NCBI GenBank assembly: GCA_031761405.1
Contig: JASEVX010000008.1
Location: 46,180,507-46,244,506, forward strand
Origin: Serripes groenlandicus
Lineage: Eukaryota > Mollusca > Bivalvia > Cardiida > Cardiidae
Direction: 5' to 3'
Length of the DNA stretch: 64,000 nt
Shown here: piece after piece, positions 32,691 through 43,261 of the stretch
Numbering within the stretch: the stretch's first letter is position 1
How the letters are laid out: every line of letters starts with the position of its first letter
The notes under the pieces: model-generated
The model's database searches: none
Seen by the model: the letters and a program-made list of their open reading frames with translations, nothing else
Told to the model about the DNA's origin: nothing
Made by a program: the position numbers and the translations under genes

Positions 32691-33800
32691 CGATTAATCT
32701 CGTAGGGCGCAAGTCACAAACCGTAATTTAATTGGTTAATTCTGCTAGAACATACCGGGGTGATCGGTGTACACCCTGAATACACGATGCATGTTTCCAA
32801 GAACGTCGTTACAAATTCACAGTTATCTTATTGATTAGTATACATGAGATTATATAAAGGCTATGTTAGCTTCGTACGCTCGTTTTTGTTCTTCTAAAAG
32901 ACGAGCTTCTGACCTTTGACATGTCAGGTTCAGAAATATACCACTACATACTGAATGTATCTTTTAGACCTATTTATTTTAAATCGATTGAAAAACAATC
33001 TTTTAGCTAATATTAATCACTCTCGCCTTCTGTTTCCCGAAAAAAATAATCAGTTCTCGCGTCGTTTACGTGATAAAATCCAAGTCAGAACGGGTTTTAA
33101 CCCGGAACCTACGAGATGCCGTCGACGCCCTACCACTGAACTACTGTCTTCCACACATATGTATCTGACTACGGCATTGGTGCATCGTGGAGTGTATTCG
33201 GTTTTCAATGACAAACAATACATATACAATGAAAGATAGAGTAGACTGCATCATTTGTGCAGCTTAGATTTGCTTTGGCAGCCACGTAAAAAAGAAACAT
33301 ATATGAACAACGATAAAGTAATATTGTTTTATATAATGCAGAAATTTGTTGACAATTTTGGGATGACAGTTCAGGGAGAAAGTGGAGGATAATGCTCTTT
33401 TTATTGAACATTCGAATTTCCTAAAAACTTAAATACCGTTATGTTGTTTTCGTAATAGGTTTTCCCATGAATGCGGATAAGATGCTGCGTTTGTGTCTAT
33501 ACTCGTTGTTTTAAATCGTTTTGTCTAGACATGCCCATAGCTCTATATAATCCCATATTGATATGTGTGCATGGTAGCTGTGTAGGGGAATCTCTTAAAT
33601 AACTACCTCGGTGGGTAGTTAAGGTTTTCTTGATGCTGAGTGTTTTCAGTGGTGCCAGGCGTACACAAAAAGACTGAAACCCTGATATCAACATAGCCTA
33701 ACCTGCTTTGGTAACTTTCTGGCGCAAAAAAAGTGCAGATTGTCCTGCGCAAATCAAACCGTACGGCGGATTAAAATTTCGTATTTGACAAAGTCAAATA
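32691..33800. other. Spacer with a tRNA-like relic
   Basis: At 33090-33146 (minus) AACCCGGAACCTACGAGATG and CGACGCCCTACCACTGAACT look like the complement of a SINE tRNA head. At about 33575-33690 (minus) a frame with VDIRVSVFLCTPGTTENTQH ends beside a donor-like GAG/GTAGTT. It has an exon look but no known family. Confidence 0.3.
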
Positions 33801-34055
33801 TCGAGGGCTTGGCGTGAAACGGTTGTAACTAAAACCCTATTTTGAAATTCCTGGTTTAGGGGCAATTTTGACCGCTTTGTGAACAATGCAAATTTAGGTG
33901 CCATTGCTCAGAACGAGCAATGGCACCTACATTTCCATTGTTTACCAAAAAAATTTTTTAACGCTTTAACGCTTATAAAGACTTTAAGGCGAGGTGATTA
34001 ACCTTTGTAAAAAAATACCAATTTTAGTTACAACCGTTTCACGCCAAGCCCTCGA
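33801..34055 (+). mobile_element. MITE-2 full copy
   Basis: TCGAGGGCTTGGCGTGAAAC and its inverse GTTTCACGCCAAGCCCTCGA bound 255 bp, with TA flanks on both sides. The centre is AGGTGCCATTGCTCAGAACG with a perfect inverse, inside AACAATGCAAATTT/ATTTCCATTGTT arms. Confidence 0.93.
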
Positions 34056-34640
34056 TATGGTAATGGTAAGTCACTTAAATATGATGTGATATCATCTAAG
34101 TGTGAATTCACGTCATTCAAAATATGGTAGTGGGGGCGTGATTTAAATGCCATCCATACATTTGACTAAGATGTGTACATTCTGTTATTTCGTTATTGAG
34201 ATGTCGAAATTTGTATTTCGTCTTTATACTGTCTTAACAATTATACTAAGTATATAATAATAGGAAAAATATGTTGCAGTAGCGATACATGTTTAAGTAT
34301 TGTCTACTCGGAGCATGCACAAGTTTACGCCATTAAATTGCCTATGTATTGTTGTGATATAAATGAACGACTGTATTTAGTGACTGAAACCACTACCCAA
34401 ACATAACCCATGTGGTTTAATTTTTTAACATGTCGATTTCCAACATACCTTTTATATTTCTGGAAAAATGTTAACCCTTTTCTTAAAGAAGACACAGTTG
34501 TCAGCGTTGCCAACGTAGGAAATAAATACAAATAAAGAGTAAGTTCTCATTTTCAATCAATATGTTTAGCTCAGTATCAACGGTACACTTGGACTTTTTG
34601 TATATCTAAGCCTTATTTCCACCATGTATCTTCACAGCAT
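34056..34640. other. Spacer, nothing recognised
   Basis: AT-rich; no window-internal repeat or coding signal. Confidence 0.4.
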
Positions 34641-34649
34641 ACGACTTAA

Positions 34650-34830
34650 ACACTTTTTAACATACAGCACTTCTGCCGAAGACGTCTTTGAATACATTAT
34701 GACATACATAGTTAACATCTGAATAATAAATTAATTATCAAATTATGTTGAATATCATGAACAATTTCCCATTTGTTCAAAATGTTTACACAAGTCGTCT
34801 GCTGTCAAAATGGGGATGCGTAATGAAAGG
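34650..34830. mobile_element. MITE-4 variant related to the satellite
   Basis: CATACAGCACTTCTGCCGAA at the left; at the right GTTGAATATCATGAACAATT, CCCATTTGTTCAAAATGTTT and ACACAAGTCGTCTGCTGTC, then AATGAAAGGGT. The right part is the same sequence that forms the satellite unit at 35690-36680. Confidence 0.65.
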
Positions 34831-35156
34831 GTGTATGTTGATGTTGTTGTTTGTTGACATTGTTTACCCTCGCGCTCGGCATTAATGCCATTTTGCGAGC
34901 AGCTATAATTATACTACCATTTCTTACAATTACAGTTTTCGGACTATTGGTTCTCAGACTATCTAATATTTATATATATATATTCTTTTCTTTTTTTTCT
35001 TTTTTTTATATTTCGTATATAGGGGATTGGAGGGGGCGGGGTAAATGTTAAACTATTGTTTAATATATAGTACAACATGCACATATCGTGTATGTAGATA
35101 TTATTTTATATCTATTTCTTATGTACCCAGGTATATATATACAGCAAACGACTTAA

Positions 35157-35377
35157 CCCTTTCCCCCATACGACAATTCTGTAGCAGACGACATTGAATA
35201 TTTTTTGTCAAAAAAAAGAAATCTCTATAATTCAATGGATAACCTATGACTTAAAGTGGAAAACATTGTGACAAAATGAGAAATTGCTCGTTTTGAGCAA
35301 TTTCTTCTATTGTCACAATGTTTTCAAAAAACCGTTTGCTGCAGAGGCGTCAGAAAGCGTCTATATGAGGGAAAGAG
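35157..35377 (-). mobile_element. MITE-4 copy with TTAA duplications
   Basis: TTAA at 35153-35156 and 35378-35381. Ends CCCTTTCCCCCATACG and CTATATGAGGGAAAGAG. The centre GAGAAATTGCTCGTTTTGAG and its arm are intact. Confidence 0.92.
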
Positions 35378-35382
35378 TTAAA

Positions 35383-35640
35383 CACATTAAGATTCAACAT
35401 ATTTGCTGCAGACGACTTTGAATATATTATGACAATACAAACATGTATTACACATCTCAATAAGAAATTATTTATCAAAATGTGTTGAATATCATGACCA
35501 CATGGGATATTGTTCACGATGTCCAACACATTTTGATGAATAAGTTCTTATTGAGATGTTTAATATGTATGTTCATAAGGCATTCAAAATCGTCTGAAGC
35601 AGAATTGTTTAATGTTAAAAATAGTTTAAGTCGTATGCTG
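35383..35640. mobile_element. MITE-4 variant with its own palindrome
   Basis: GCTGCAGACGACTTTGAATA on the left and ATTCAAAATCGTCTGAAGCA on the right. Inside is a second inverted repeat (CACATCTCAATAAGAAATTA with TAAGTTCTTATTGAGATG) and AAATGTGTTGAATATCATGA, which is the core of the following satellite. Confidence 0.7.
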
Positions 35641-35689
35641 TGACGATGCACACGTAGTCTGCTGCTTATATGTATGCGTCGAAATGTGT

Positions 35690-36680
35690 TGGATATCATG
35701 AACAATTGTCCATTTGGTCAAAATGTTTACACAAGTCGTCTGCTGCCAACATGTGTTGAATATCATGAACAATTTCCCATTTGGTCAAAATGTTTACACA
35801 AGTCGTCTGCTGCCAAAATATGTTTTTTGAATATCATGAACAATTTGCCATTTGGTCAAAATGCTTAAATGTGTTGAATATCATGAACAATTTCCCATTT
35901 GGTCAAAATGCTTAAATATGTTGGATATCATGAACAATTTCCCATTTGGTAAAAATGCTTAAATATGTTAAATATCATGAGCAATTTCCCATTTGATCAA
36001 AATACTTACACAAGTCGTCTGCTGCCAACAAGTGTTGAATATCATGAACAATTCCCCATTTGGTCAAAATGCTTAAATGTGTTGAATATCATGAACAATT
36101 TCCCATTTGGTCAAAATGCTTAAATGTGTTGAATATCATGAACAATTTCCCATTTGGTCAAAATGCTTACACAAGTCGTCTGCTGCCAACAAGTGTTGAA
36201 TATCATGAACAATTCCCCATTTGGTCAAAATGCTTAAATGTGTTGAATATCATGAACAATTTCCCATTTGGTCAAAATGCTTAAATGTGTTGAATATCAT
36301 GAACAATTTCCCATTTGGTCAAAATGCTTAAATGTGTTGAATATCATGAACAATTTCCCATTTGGTCAAAATGCTTACACAAGTCGTCTGCTGCCAACAA
36401 GTGTTTGAATATCATGAACAATTCCCCATTTGGTCAAAATGCTTAAATGTGTTGAATATCATGAACAATTTCCCATTTGGTCAAAATGCTTAAATGTGTT
36501 GAATATCATGAACAATTTCCCATTTGGTCAAAATGCTTAAATGTGTTGAATATCATGAACAATTTCCCATTTGGTCAAAATGCTTACACAAGTCGTCTGC
36601 TGCCAAAATGTGTTGAATATCATGAACAATATTCCATTTTTTCAAAATGCTTACACAAATCGTCTGCTGCCAACGTGTGT
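35690..36680 (+). repeat. 47-bp satellite with a higher-order pattern
   Basis: About 19 units of AAATGTGTTGAATATCATGA plus ACAATTTCCCATTTGGTCAA and AATGCTT. At intervals a 24-bp spacer ACACAAGTCGTCTGCTGCC is inserted (35734, 35796, 36009, 36170, 36375, 36587 and 36651 approximately), giving longer repeating blocks of 2-4 units. The spacer is the subterminal MITE-4 block. Frames of 60-75 codons over the array are periodicity artefacts. Confidence 0.95.
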
Positions 36681-36796
36681 CTGCGGTTTAGGTAGACGTT
36701 CGAATAACGTTTATCCGTTTTGGCTTCCATGGGAATATTTTATTCCGGGTTCGCCCGTTTGTCGATTATCGTAGAAATAATAGTTCCATGTTTTTA

Positions 36797-37716
36797 TTGT
36801 TTGTGATGATCATTTTGTTTGTACCTCTGATAGTTTAAGGGTCTAGACACGATGTGTAACACCATTGATCCCTCTGGGATCGTTTTCTTGTATATATAAT
36901 GAAAATTACACCTCGAATGGTGCGGTCGTTTTGTTTTTATTCATTTCAATGTATTAACCTTGACGAATACAAAATCCAATTCCGTTGTAGCATACGTATG
37001 GTATACTTTTGAAATATCTTATATTTGTTATAAGAAAACGAATGTCTGTTATCGATTCGACAGGCCTGCTAAATCAAACTGTATAAACATCACCGCAGTC
37101 ACATTAATACACAGGTTTGTGATGATCATTTTGTTTGTAACTCTGATACGTTAAGGGTCTAGACATGGCGTTTAACATCATTGATCCCTCTTGGATCGTT
37201 TTCGTGTATATATAAGGAAAATTATACCTTGAATGGTGCGGTCGTTTTGTTTTTATTCATTTCAATGTATTAACCTTGATGAATACAAAATTCAATTTCG
37301 TTGTATTATACTTATAGTATACTTTTAAAAATAGCTTACATGTATACGTGTTATAAGAATACGAATGTCTGTTATCGATTCGACATGACTGCTATATCAA
37401 ACTGTATAAACAACATCGCAATCACATAAATAAACAGGTTTGTGATGATCATTTTGTTTGTATCTCTGACTAGACACGGCGTTTAACATCATTGATCCCT
37501 CTTGGATATAAGGGAAATTTTTACCTCGAATGGTGCGGTCTTTTTGTTTTCATTCATTCAATTCAGTGTATAAACCTTGACACATATCAAATTCAATTTC
37601 GTTGCGACATACTTATAGTATACTTTTGAAAAAGCGTATACTTGTTAGAAGAATACGAATGTTTTTTTATCGATTCGACAGGACTGCTATATCAAACTGT
37701 ATAAAGAACATCCTAT
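36797..37716 (+). repeat. Three tandem copies of a 316-323-bp unit
   Basis: GTGATGATCATTTTGTTTGT starts at 36803, 37119 and 37442. Shared blocks include CATTGATCCCTC, GAATGGTGCGGTCG, ATGTCTGTTATCGATTCGAC and ATATCAAACTGTATAAA. The third copy has lost about 35 bp after GATCCCTCTTGGAT. Each copy carries a TATA-like GTATATATAA stretch or its remnant. Confidence 0.93.
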
Positions 37717-37742
37717 CATATGATAAGAGAAATTTGAGAGAG

Positions 37743-37835
37743 CATAATACAATCTTAAAGGTGCTCAACTCCAGGTGGAGATCAACATTTTGAAATTTTG
37801 AAACTTCTACAAATTTTGCTAGTTGTGACAACAAA
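37743..37835 (+). repeat. Diverged copy of the 20.6-kb unit
   Basis: TCTTAAAGGTGCTCAACTCC, GGTGGAGATCAACATTTTGA and TTTGCTAGTTGTGACA match the unit at 20608-20690 (TCTTAAAGGTCCTGAACTCA and so on). The match resumes after the hAT-like element with AAGTAAT, so that element inserted into this repeat. Confidence 0.75.
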
Positions 37836-38156
37836 CAGGGGCGTAGCTTGGCAATAATCAATGTGTAGGCCGTCTCGTGAGAAAAAACAACATTGTGGAC
37901 TCTGCGTAAAATATCGACCCGGATCAGCCTAATCATGCCACACAGGCGTATAAGGATATACACTTTTCGCCTCCTGTGGATTTTCTGTCTCAGGAATAAC
38001 TACTCTATCTATCCCCCCTTAGACGGAATGTGTCGGCCGGATCAGTCTGGTCGATACATTACGCAGAGGTGTGTCGCCGCAGCTGCATTTTGGGGCATTT
38101 TTAAAAAGAAATGTGTAGGCACGTGCCTACAGTGCCTAAAGGGAGCTACGCCCCTG
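37836..38156 (-). mobile_element. hAT-like element carrying a MITE-1, copy 2
   Basis: Ends CAGGGGCGTAGCTTGG and GGGAGCTACGCCCCTG. The sequence is the reverse complement of 28183-28502 in its outer arms (CAATAATCAATGTGTAGGCC; CGCCGCAGCTGCATTTTGGG). The embedded MITE-1 is truncated at the same point and has also lost its CTGCGCAG hairpin. It contains a GTAGGCACGTGCCTACAGTG palindrome absent from copy 1. Confidence 0.8.
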
Positions 38157-38386
38157 ACAAATTAAGTAATATATATATATCAAAACGTGCAAGATGGCAA
38201 TACATTTCATACAATAAACACACAAGTAGAACCCACTAATGCACGTCTTCTAGCTTTCGTATTTTATCTGTGATTCATTTTCTCTCGATTTTTTCCTTAG
38301 CATCTTTATCACAAAAATACACGGGAATGAATTACAATTGACGTTTCGATCATAATCCCCGCTATGACAATACAGTGCGTATAACA

Positions 38387-38613
38387 GTTTGTTTGGTGTT
38401 TTACGCTGCTTTCAACAAGTGTTCAGTTATATCATTGCGGTTCCTGGTCCATTTATCCTAACACCGGCAAGTCAGTCGTAATGCTAACCCCACAACCCTG
38501 AGCGCCAAGGAGGGCAGCCATTCATATCCATTTTAAAGTATTTGGTATGACCGGCCGGGAATCGAACACGCGATTACCCGCGTCCAAGACGGACGCTTTA
38601 CCACCGAGGCGGT
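38387..38613 (-). mobile_element. V-SINE, full-length
   Basis: On the minus strand: head with A box TGGTAAAGCGTCCGTCTTGG and B box GCGTGTTCGATTCCCGG, GTTGTGGGGTTAGCATTACG, core GTTAGGATAAATGGACCAGG with the GTACTGGTAACTTACC segment deleted, then the tail and (AAAC)n. Confidence 0.88.
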
Positions 38614-38652
38614 AATGAACAGACAAAGCTGAACAATGGAATATACATAATA

Positions 38653-38892
38653 TCGAGGGCTTGGCGTGAAACGGTTGTAACTAAAAACCTATTTTGGAAA
38701 CCCTGGTTTAAGGGCAATTTTGACCCCTTTGTAAACAATGCAAATTTAGGTGCCATTGCTCAGAACGATCAATGGAACCTAAATTTCCATTGTTTACCAA
38801 GAAAAAAATGATTTAACGCTTATAAAGACTTTATGGTGAGGTGATTAACCTTGGTAAAAACATACCAATTTTAGTTACAGCCAAGCCCTCGA
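38653..38892 (+). mobile_element. MITE-2 copy with a shortened right end
   Basis: TCGAGGGCTTGGCGTGAAAC at the left. At the right TTACAGCCAAGCCCTCGA has lost the CCGTTTCACG step. TA flanks both ends. The centre GCTCAGAACGATCAATGG has two changes from a perfect palindrome. Confidence 0.9.
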
Positions 38893-39345
38893 TATAAAGG
38901 GTTTAAATATACCAATTGAATAATAATGCTGCATTTTCTAGACATTGCCATTTTGTTTTCTCTGAAAGTTTACAGCCAAAACGGTTAATATATCTTCATA
39001 ACCGGATAGATTACGCTATATCATGCCAAAATCTCATTTATTTTAACCCCAAGTGAAGAAGATTGGCTCTCCTTGCCGAATCATTTCTCAGAACATTTTG
39101 AAAAGTAGTTCTATCATTACCGAAAATCAGTTAATGATAATGACTTATACGTATTGGCGATATATATCAAGCTAGGCATCACACCATGGCATATCCATTA
39201 GTTACATTTTACTTGTCGACAAATGGCTATATCAGGGGTAAACTTTTTTACTCTTTGGGACGTGGCACAGACGAATCGACCTAATGTATATGACATCTTG
39301 AAGATACCGCCCCCCACCTCTACTAGATTTATTGAATGATAAAAC
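38893..39345. other. Spacer, nothing recognised
   Basis: No window-internal repeat or coding signal. Confidence 0.4.
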
Positions 39346-39349
39346 TTAT

Positions 39350-40272
39350 TGTTCCAATGTGATACATGTATATCGTTAGCACATTGTAGTACATGTTTAT
39401 CATTAGTACATGTATATCATTTGAACATTGTAGTATATGTATAGCGTTAGTACATTGTAGTACATGTATATCAATAGTACATGTCTATCGTTAGTACATT
39501 GTAGTACTTGTATATTGTAGGTAAATTGTAGTACATGTATATCATTAGTACATGTATATCGTTAGTACATTGTAGTACATGTTTGTCAATAGTACTTGTA
39601 TATCGTTAGTACATTGTAGAACATGTATACAATTAGTACATGTATATCGTTAGTACATTGTAATACATGTATATCGTTAGTACATTGTAGTACATGTATA
39701 TCAGTAGTACATGTATATCAGTAGTACATGTATATCAGTAGTACATGTATATCAGTAGTGCATGTATATCGTTAGTACATTGTAGTGCATGTATATCATT
39801 AATACATGTATATCGTTAGTACATTGTAGTACATGTATATCATAAGTGCATGTATATCGTTAGTACATTGTAGTGCATGTATATCATTAGTACATGTATA
39901 TCGTTAGTACATTGTAGTACATGTATATCATTAGTACATGTATATCGTTAGTACATTGTAGTACATGTATATCATTAGTGCATGTATATCGTTAGTACAT
40001 TGCAGTACATGTATATCGTTAGTACATTGTAGTACATGTATATCATTAGTACATGTATACCGTTAGTACATTTTAGTACATGTATAACAGTAGTACATGT
40101 ATATCGTTAGTAAATTGTAGTACATTGTAGTACATGTATATCATTAGTACATGTATATCGTTAGTACATTGTAGTACATGTATATCGTTAGTACATTGTA
40201 GTACATGTATATCGTTAGTAAATGTATATCGTTAGTACATGTATATCGTTAGTACATTGTAGTACATGTACT
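39350..40272 (+). repeat. Large minisatellite of TACATGTATATCGTTAG words
   Basis: About 920 bp built from two alternating words, GTACATGTATATCATTA and GTACATGTATATCGTTA, plus GTACATTGTA. These combine into blocks of about 17, 27 and 44 bp. TACATGTA is self-complementary, so single strands can fold. Confidence 0.95.
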
Positions 40273-40370
40273 AGTCTGAACTATTTCTGACTTACCTAAC
40301 GCATTATTCGTAAGGTAATTGTTAATTCAAACGGCTATCTAAACGATCTTTCAGCTCATCAAGTCGTTAA

Positions 40371-40658
40371 CCACTTTCCTTCGTTCAGACGCATTTTGAC
40401 GCGTATACAGTCGCCCTTTAAAAAAATATTGTGACATAATGAGCATTTTTTTTCCTGTAACAATGCGGTTTTTTTTTCAACTCAATTCAATTACTATTTC
40501 ATTTGAAGAGATGTTCCATATTGTTTTCAATAAAGTCGTCTAATGAATGTATTATTACTGAAAAAAAGTTGAAAACATTTTGGCAAAAAGAGAAATTGCT
40601 CGTTTTTAGCAGTCGTCTGCTGCAGAGGCGTCAGCAAGCATCTATATGAGGGAAAGTG
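40371..40658. mobile_element. MITE-4, long variant
   Basis: TTAA at 40367-40370 and 40659-40662. Ends CCACTTTCCTTCGTTCAGAC and CATCTATATGAGGGAAAGTG. At 288 bp it is longer than other copies. One hairpin arm lies near each side (GAGAAATTGCTCG at 40590; a decayed GAGCATTTTTTTTCC at 40440), so it may be a recombinant. Confidence 0.8.
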
Positions 40659-40712
40659 TTAAACAGAAACCTGATTTATACACACACCATGTAAGGTTTC
40701 AACTAGACTATT

Positions 40713-40858
40713 CGCCTGGGCGCTCTGTGTTGCGGGGTTAGCATAATGACTGACTGGCTGGCTGGTGTCAGGATGAATTGACCAGTAGTAGTTGTAACTA
40801 ACCCAGGAAGCGCCGTGATATAACTGAATACTTGCTGAAAGCGGCGTAACCAAACAAT
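40713..40858 (+). mobile_element. V-SINE without head
   Basis: GGGCGCTCTGTGTTGCGGGG, GACTGACTGGCTGGCTGGTG (one extra GGCT), GACCAGTAGTAGTTGTAAC, GCGCCGTGATATAACTGAA and GAAAGCGGCGTAACC. Confidence 0.87.
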
Positions 40859-40862
40859 TATG

Positions 40863-41470
40863 AACCAATCAACTTCATTATGTTTCGCTGAAATGATATG
40901 TGTTTCAAGTGTGAGTGTAAAGTTTAGCGTGTATTGAACGCAGGCTGGTTAGTTAGTGACATTGGGACAATCCAATAGAAAAAGTGTTAATCTGATTGGG
41001 TTGTTTAAAGTCGTTAACATCACACTTATTTGATTAAAACAGAAATGAACTGTTTCCTTGTCACCGAACAATTGTTTTATCTCACACACAAACAAAAACC
41101 TTCCTAATATCACAGTCATATTTTACAAACCCAGTGCTTTATATACACATACATGTAATTAAACTATTTTCCTCGCTACACATTTGTTTTCCTTCGAGTC
41201 AAATAAAACATGTGAATGGAATCGAAAAAGCAACAACAAAATCAGCAACGCACATTTTTACCATCCTCATTGATATCATATCAATGGATTAGCGATTTAA
41301 GATGATAGCCTGCTGTTTTGATTACTGCACTATACAAACCACGACACGCATGTAACGCTGAACTGGTAGCCGAGATAAAGAATACAGTATGTTGAAAACG
41401 GCGATAACCCGAACCGATCAGTTGTACTAAGCATGTCAAAGGATAAATAAATCGCTCATTGTTACATGTA
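40863..41470. other. Spacer with a short SINE tail
   Basis: At about 41358-41420 GAACTGGTAGCCGAGATAAA and TGTTGAAAACGGCGATAACC are a worn plus-strand SINE tail. Nothing else was recognised. Confidence 0.45.
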
Positions 41471-41475
41471 ACTAT

Positions 41476-41690
41476 TTACCACTTGCAGAAGCATTTTGAA
41501 TCATCTGCAGCAGAGGACGTTTGAAAACATTTTGATTAAAGGATAGATTGTTCATGATGAGCAATTGCTACTTTTACTACCGTATTTTCAACACATTATT
41601 AACATTTTATTTTATTCATGGAGAGTTTCCATTGTGTTATGCGTCCTTCTAGTGTTCAAAGTCGTCTGTTGCAGACTTGTTGTTTTATTT
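41476..41690. mobile_element. MITE-4, degenerate
   Basis: CATCTGCAGCAGAGGACGTT, the decayed centre TTCATGATGAGCAATTGCTA, and TTCAAAGTCGTCTGTTGCAG. A separate 10-bp-stem hairpin (TGTGGCGATT/AATCGCCACA) follows at about 41745-41771. Confidence 0.6.
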
Positions 41691-42019
41691 CGGTTGAACA
41701 AGGTTTTTATACACATATAAACGATGTCAGACGATCACGGTTTTTGTGGCGATTGGTTGACAATCGCCACAGTGCTACCAAAACAACAACAACGAAAAAA
41801 AAATTATATAGTCGTATTTGAACAATCGGTTGGATATTTCTGCAAAGGCAATTTACTCACTTCCGTTAAACCGCCATATATATATATAGTTCCATCAGTG
41901 ATGCAGGCACACGATTAATAATGATAATGTTAGTGCTACTTTGATACCGGATTGGTACTAATATTTGAGATTTATCGAGAAAATATCTAAATAGAGTTAA
42001 ACTATTTACATATTATCTT

Positions 42020-42262
42020 TCTTCATGTTTGGGCAGATAATAAATATCATCGGGCGTCTTGGGTACGCTATGCAGAGTATCATGATACTCCTGTGCCTCG
42101 TTTTATTTTTACTGTAGTCAACCGTAACCTTTTGACCTTTAACCTGATTCGGCAGGAGTTGGTTGTACTCTGATTATCTTCGTCATGATTTGGCAGATAA
42201 TAAATATCATTGCGCGTTCTGCCTTGCAAATAACGACAACTCTGGTGATACTCAAATCTGGA
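42020..42262 (-). CDS. Duplicated Tyr-rich exon-like units
   Basis: Two minus-strand stretches align codon by codon. Unit A (about 42165-42255) reads EYHQSCRYLQGRTRNDIYYL then PNHDED. Unit B (about 42020-42095) reads EYHDTLHSVPKTPDDIYYL then PKHEER and a stop. Conserved residues are EYH and DIYYLP(N/K)H; several differences are silent (CAC/CAT, CCA/CCC), as expected for coding paralogues. Each unit starts just after an AG (TTTCCAG and GGCACAG), and A ends at a donor-like ATCAG/GTTAAAG. The joining frame does not fit simple A-to-B splicing. DxYYLP motifs would suit a cytoplasmic signalling tail, but no family is recognised. Confidence 0.4.
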
Positions 42263-43019
42263 AATTCCAAAAGGTTCTATAAATAGCTCGCGAGACCAAA
42301 AACCAGAAAAGCTTGTAAATCTCAATATTATAAACGCTTTATTTTGTACTTGTTTAAATATATGAAAGCGTCTAGATAATAAGATTGGTTTACAAAGGTT
42401 TAAAGGACACACGATGGCAGTGTGTACACACGTTATGTATACACGTCTGCACGTTCTAGAGTCAATTAGCAATCAATGCTGACAGTGTAGCCTAATTGAG
42501 TTTGAAGATCTAGCATTATAATATATGCCTATATTTTCATAAATTAAACAGTTTGGCAAATAGTGAAATTGTGCTTTTGGAGCATGTTTTGTGTTTGTTT
42601 TTGCACTCACATTATTCGAAGCAGTTTAACAACCTCAGAGACATATAAATACACTGTGACAACCCTCAATCATGCAATGTGAAGGGACTAAATTGAACAG
42701 ACCTGTTTAATATCGGACATAATTGAAACAAACACCAAACTAATGGATACTGTTTTCTCTCCTTTCTTTAGTCATTTCTAAAGTGTAAAATATATTTTAT
42801 CTTAATATGGCCTAACGACCTGGTGATAAACATGTGATTACCCAAACAATTTAGTTTACAAATAGTCATTCTAATGAGCTAAAACGGTAGTCTATCGAAT
42901 ACCAACTAGATTTTTCATAACTTTGGAATGGCCTAATTTTGAACACATCATGACCAATTTCAGAACGTAACTAAATAATCACCAAGACAACATTCTGGCA
43001 AACTAACATTATTCTACTG
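42263..43019. other. Spacer between exon-like traces
   Basis: No repeats shared within the window. The frame through 42080-42472 continues upstream of unit A for about 70 codons, but that part looks intronic. Confidence 0.35.
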
Positions 43020-43129
43020 TCAAAAGATGCAGGGTTGATACATTCTCAAATATACCCGCACCAGAGTCATCGCAAGCCCTACACCGATATACTGCTTGTT
43101 ACTTTGCAGGATTTTCCATACGATCGCCA
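43020..43129 (-). pseudogene. CAP-domain-like (SCP/PR-1) exon, decayed
   Basis: Minus-strand frame with AIVWKILQSNKQYIGVGLA resembles the conserved end of CAP/GLIPR2-type domains (pattern T-x-V-V-W-K ... GVGxA). A shift of frame right after GLA gives DDSGAGIFENV, like the DGxG-hydrophobic strand that follows in that family. The original frame instead reads on to a stop at 43020. An AG lies just before the first shared codons (CTGTAG at 43130). The upstream histidine-bearing exons were not found. It is either a pseudogene fragment or an exon with a frame-disrupting change; the family call rests on about 30 residues. Confidence 0.35.
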
Positions 43130-43261
43130 CTACAGTGCCATTGGCGCTTTGATTTATTTACTATTCAAGTTGACAAGCGCATCCAACGGTGTCGGTGTAT
43201 AACTAGTGGAGATACACATCTAGCATTTAGCCATAAGTTACATATATGTGCTCTTTCAAGA

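Noticed and set aside
35674..36774. Several 60-75-codon frames with VEYHEQFPIWSKCL-type repeats
   Set aside because: By-products of the 47-bp satellite; each is cut when the 24-bp spacer shifts the frame.
39350..40272. Origin or regulatory array of TACATGTA sites
   Set aside because: Palindromic words are due to minisatellite amplification; nothing nearby suggests a function.
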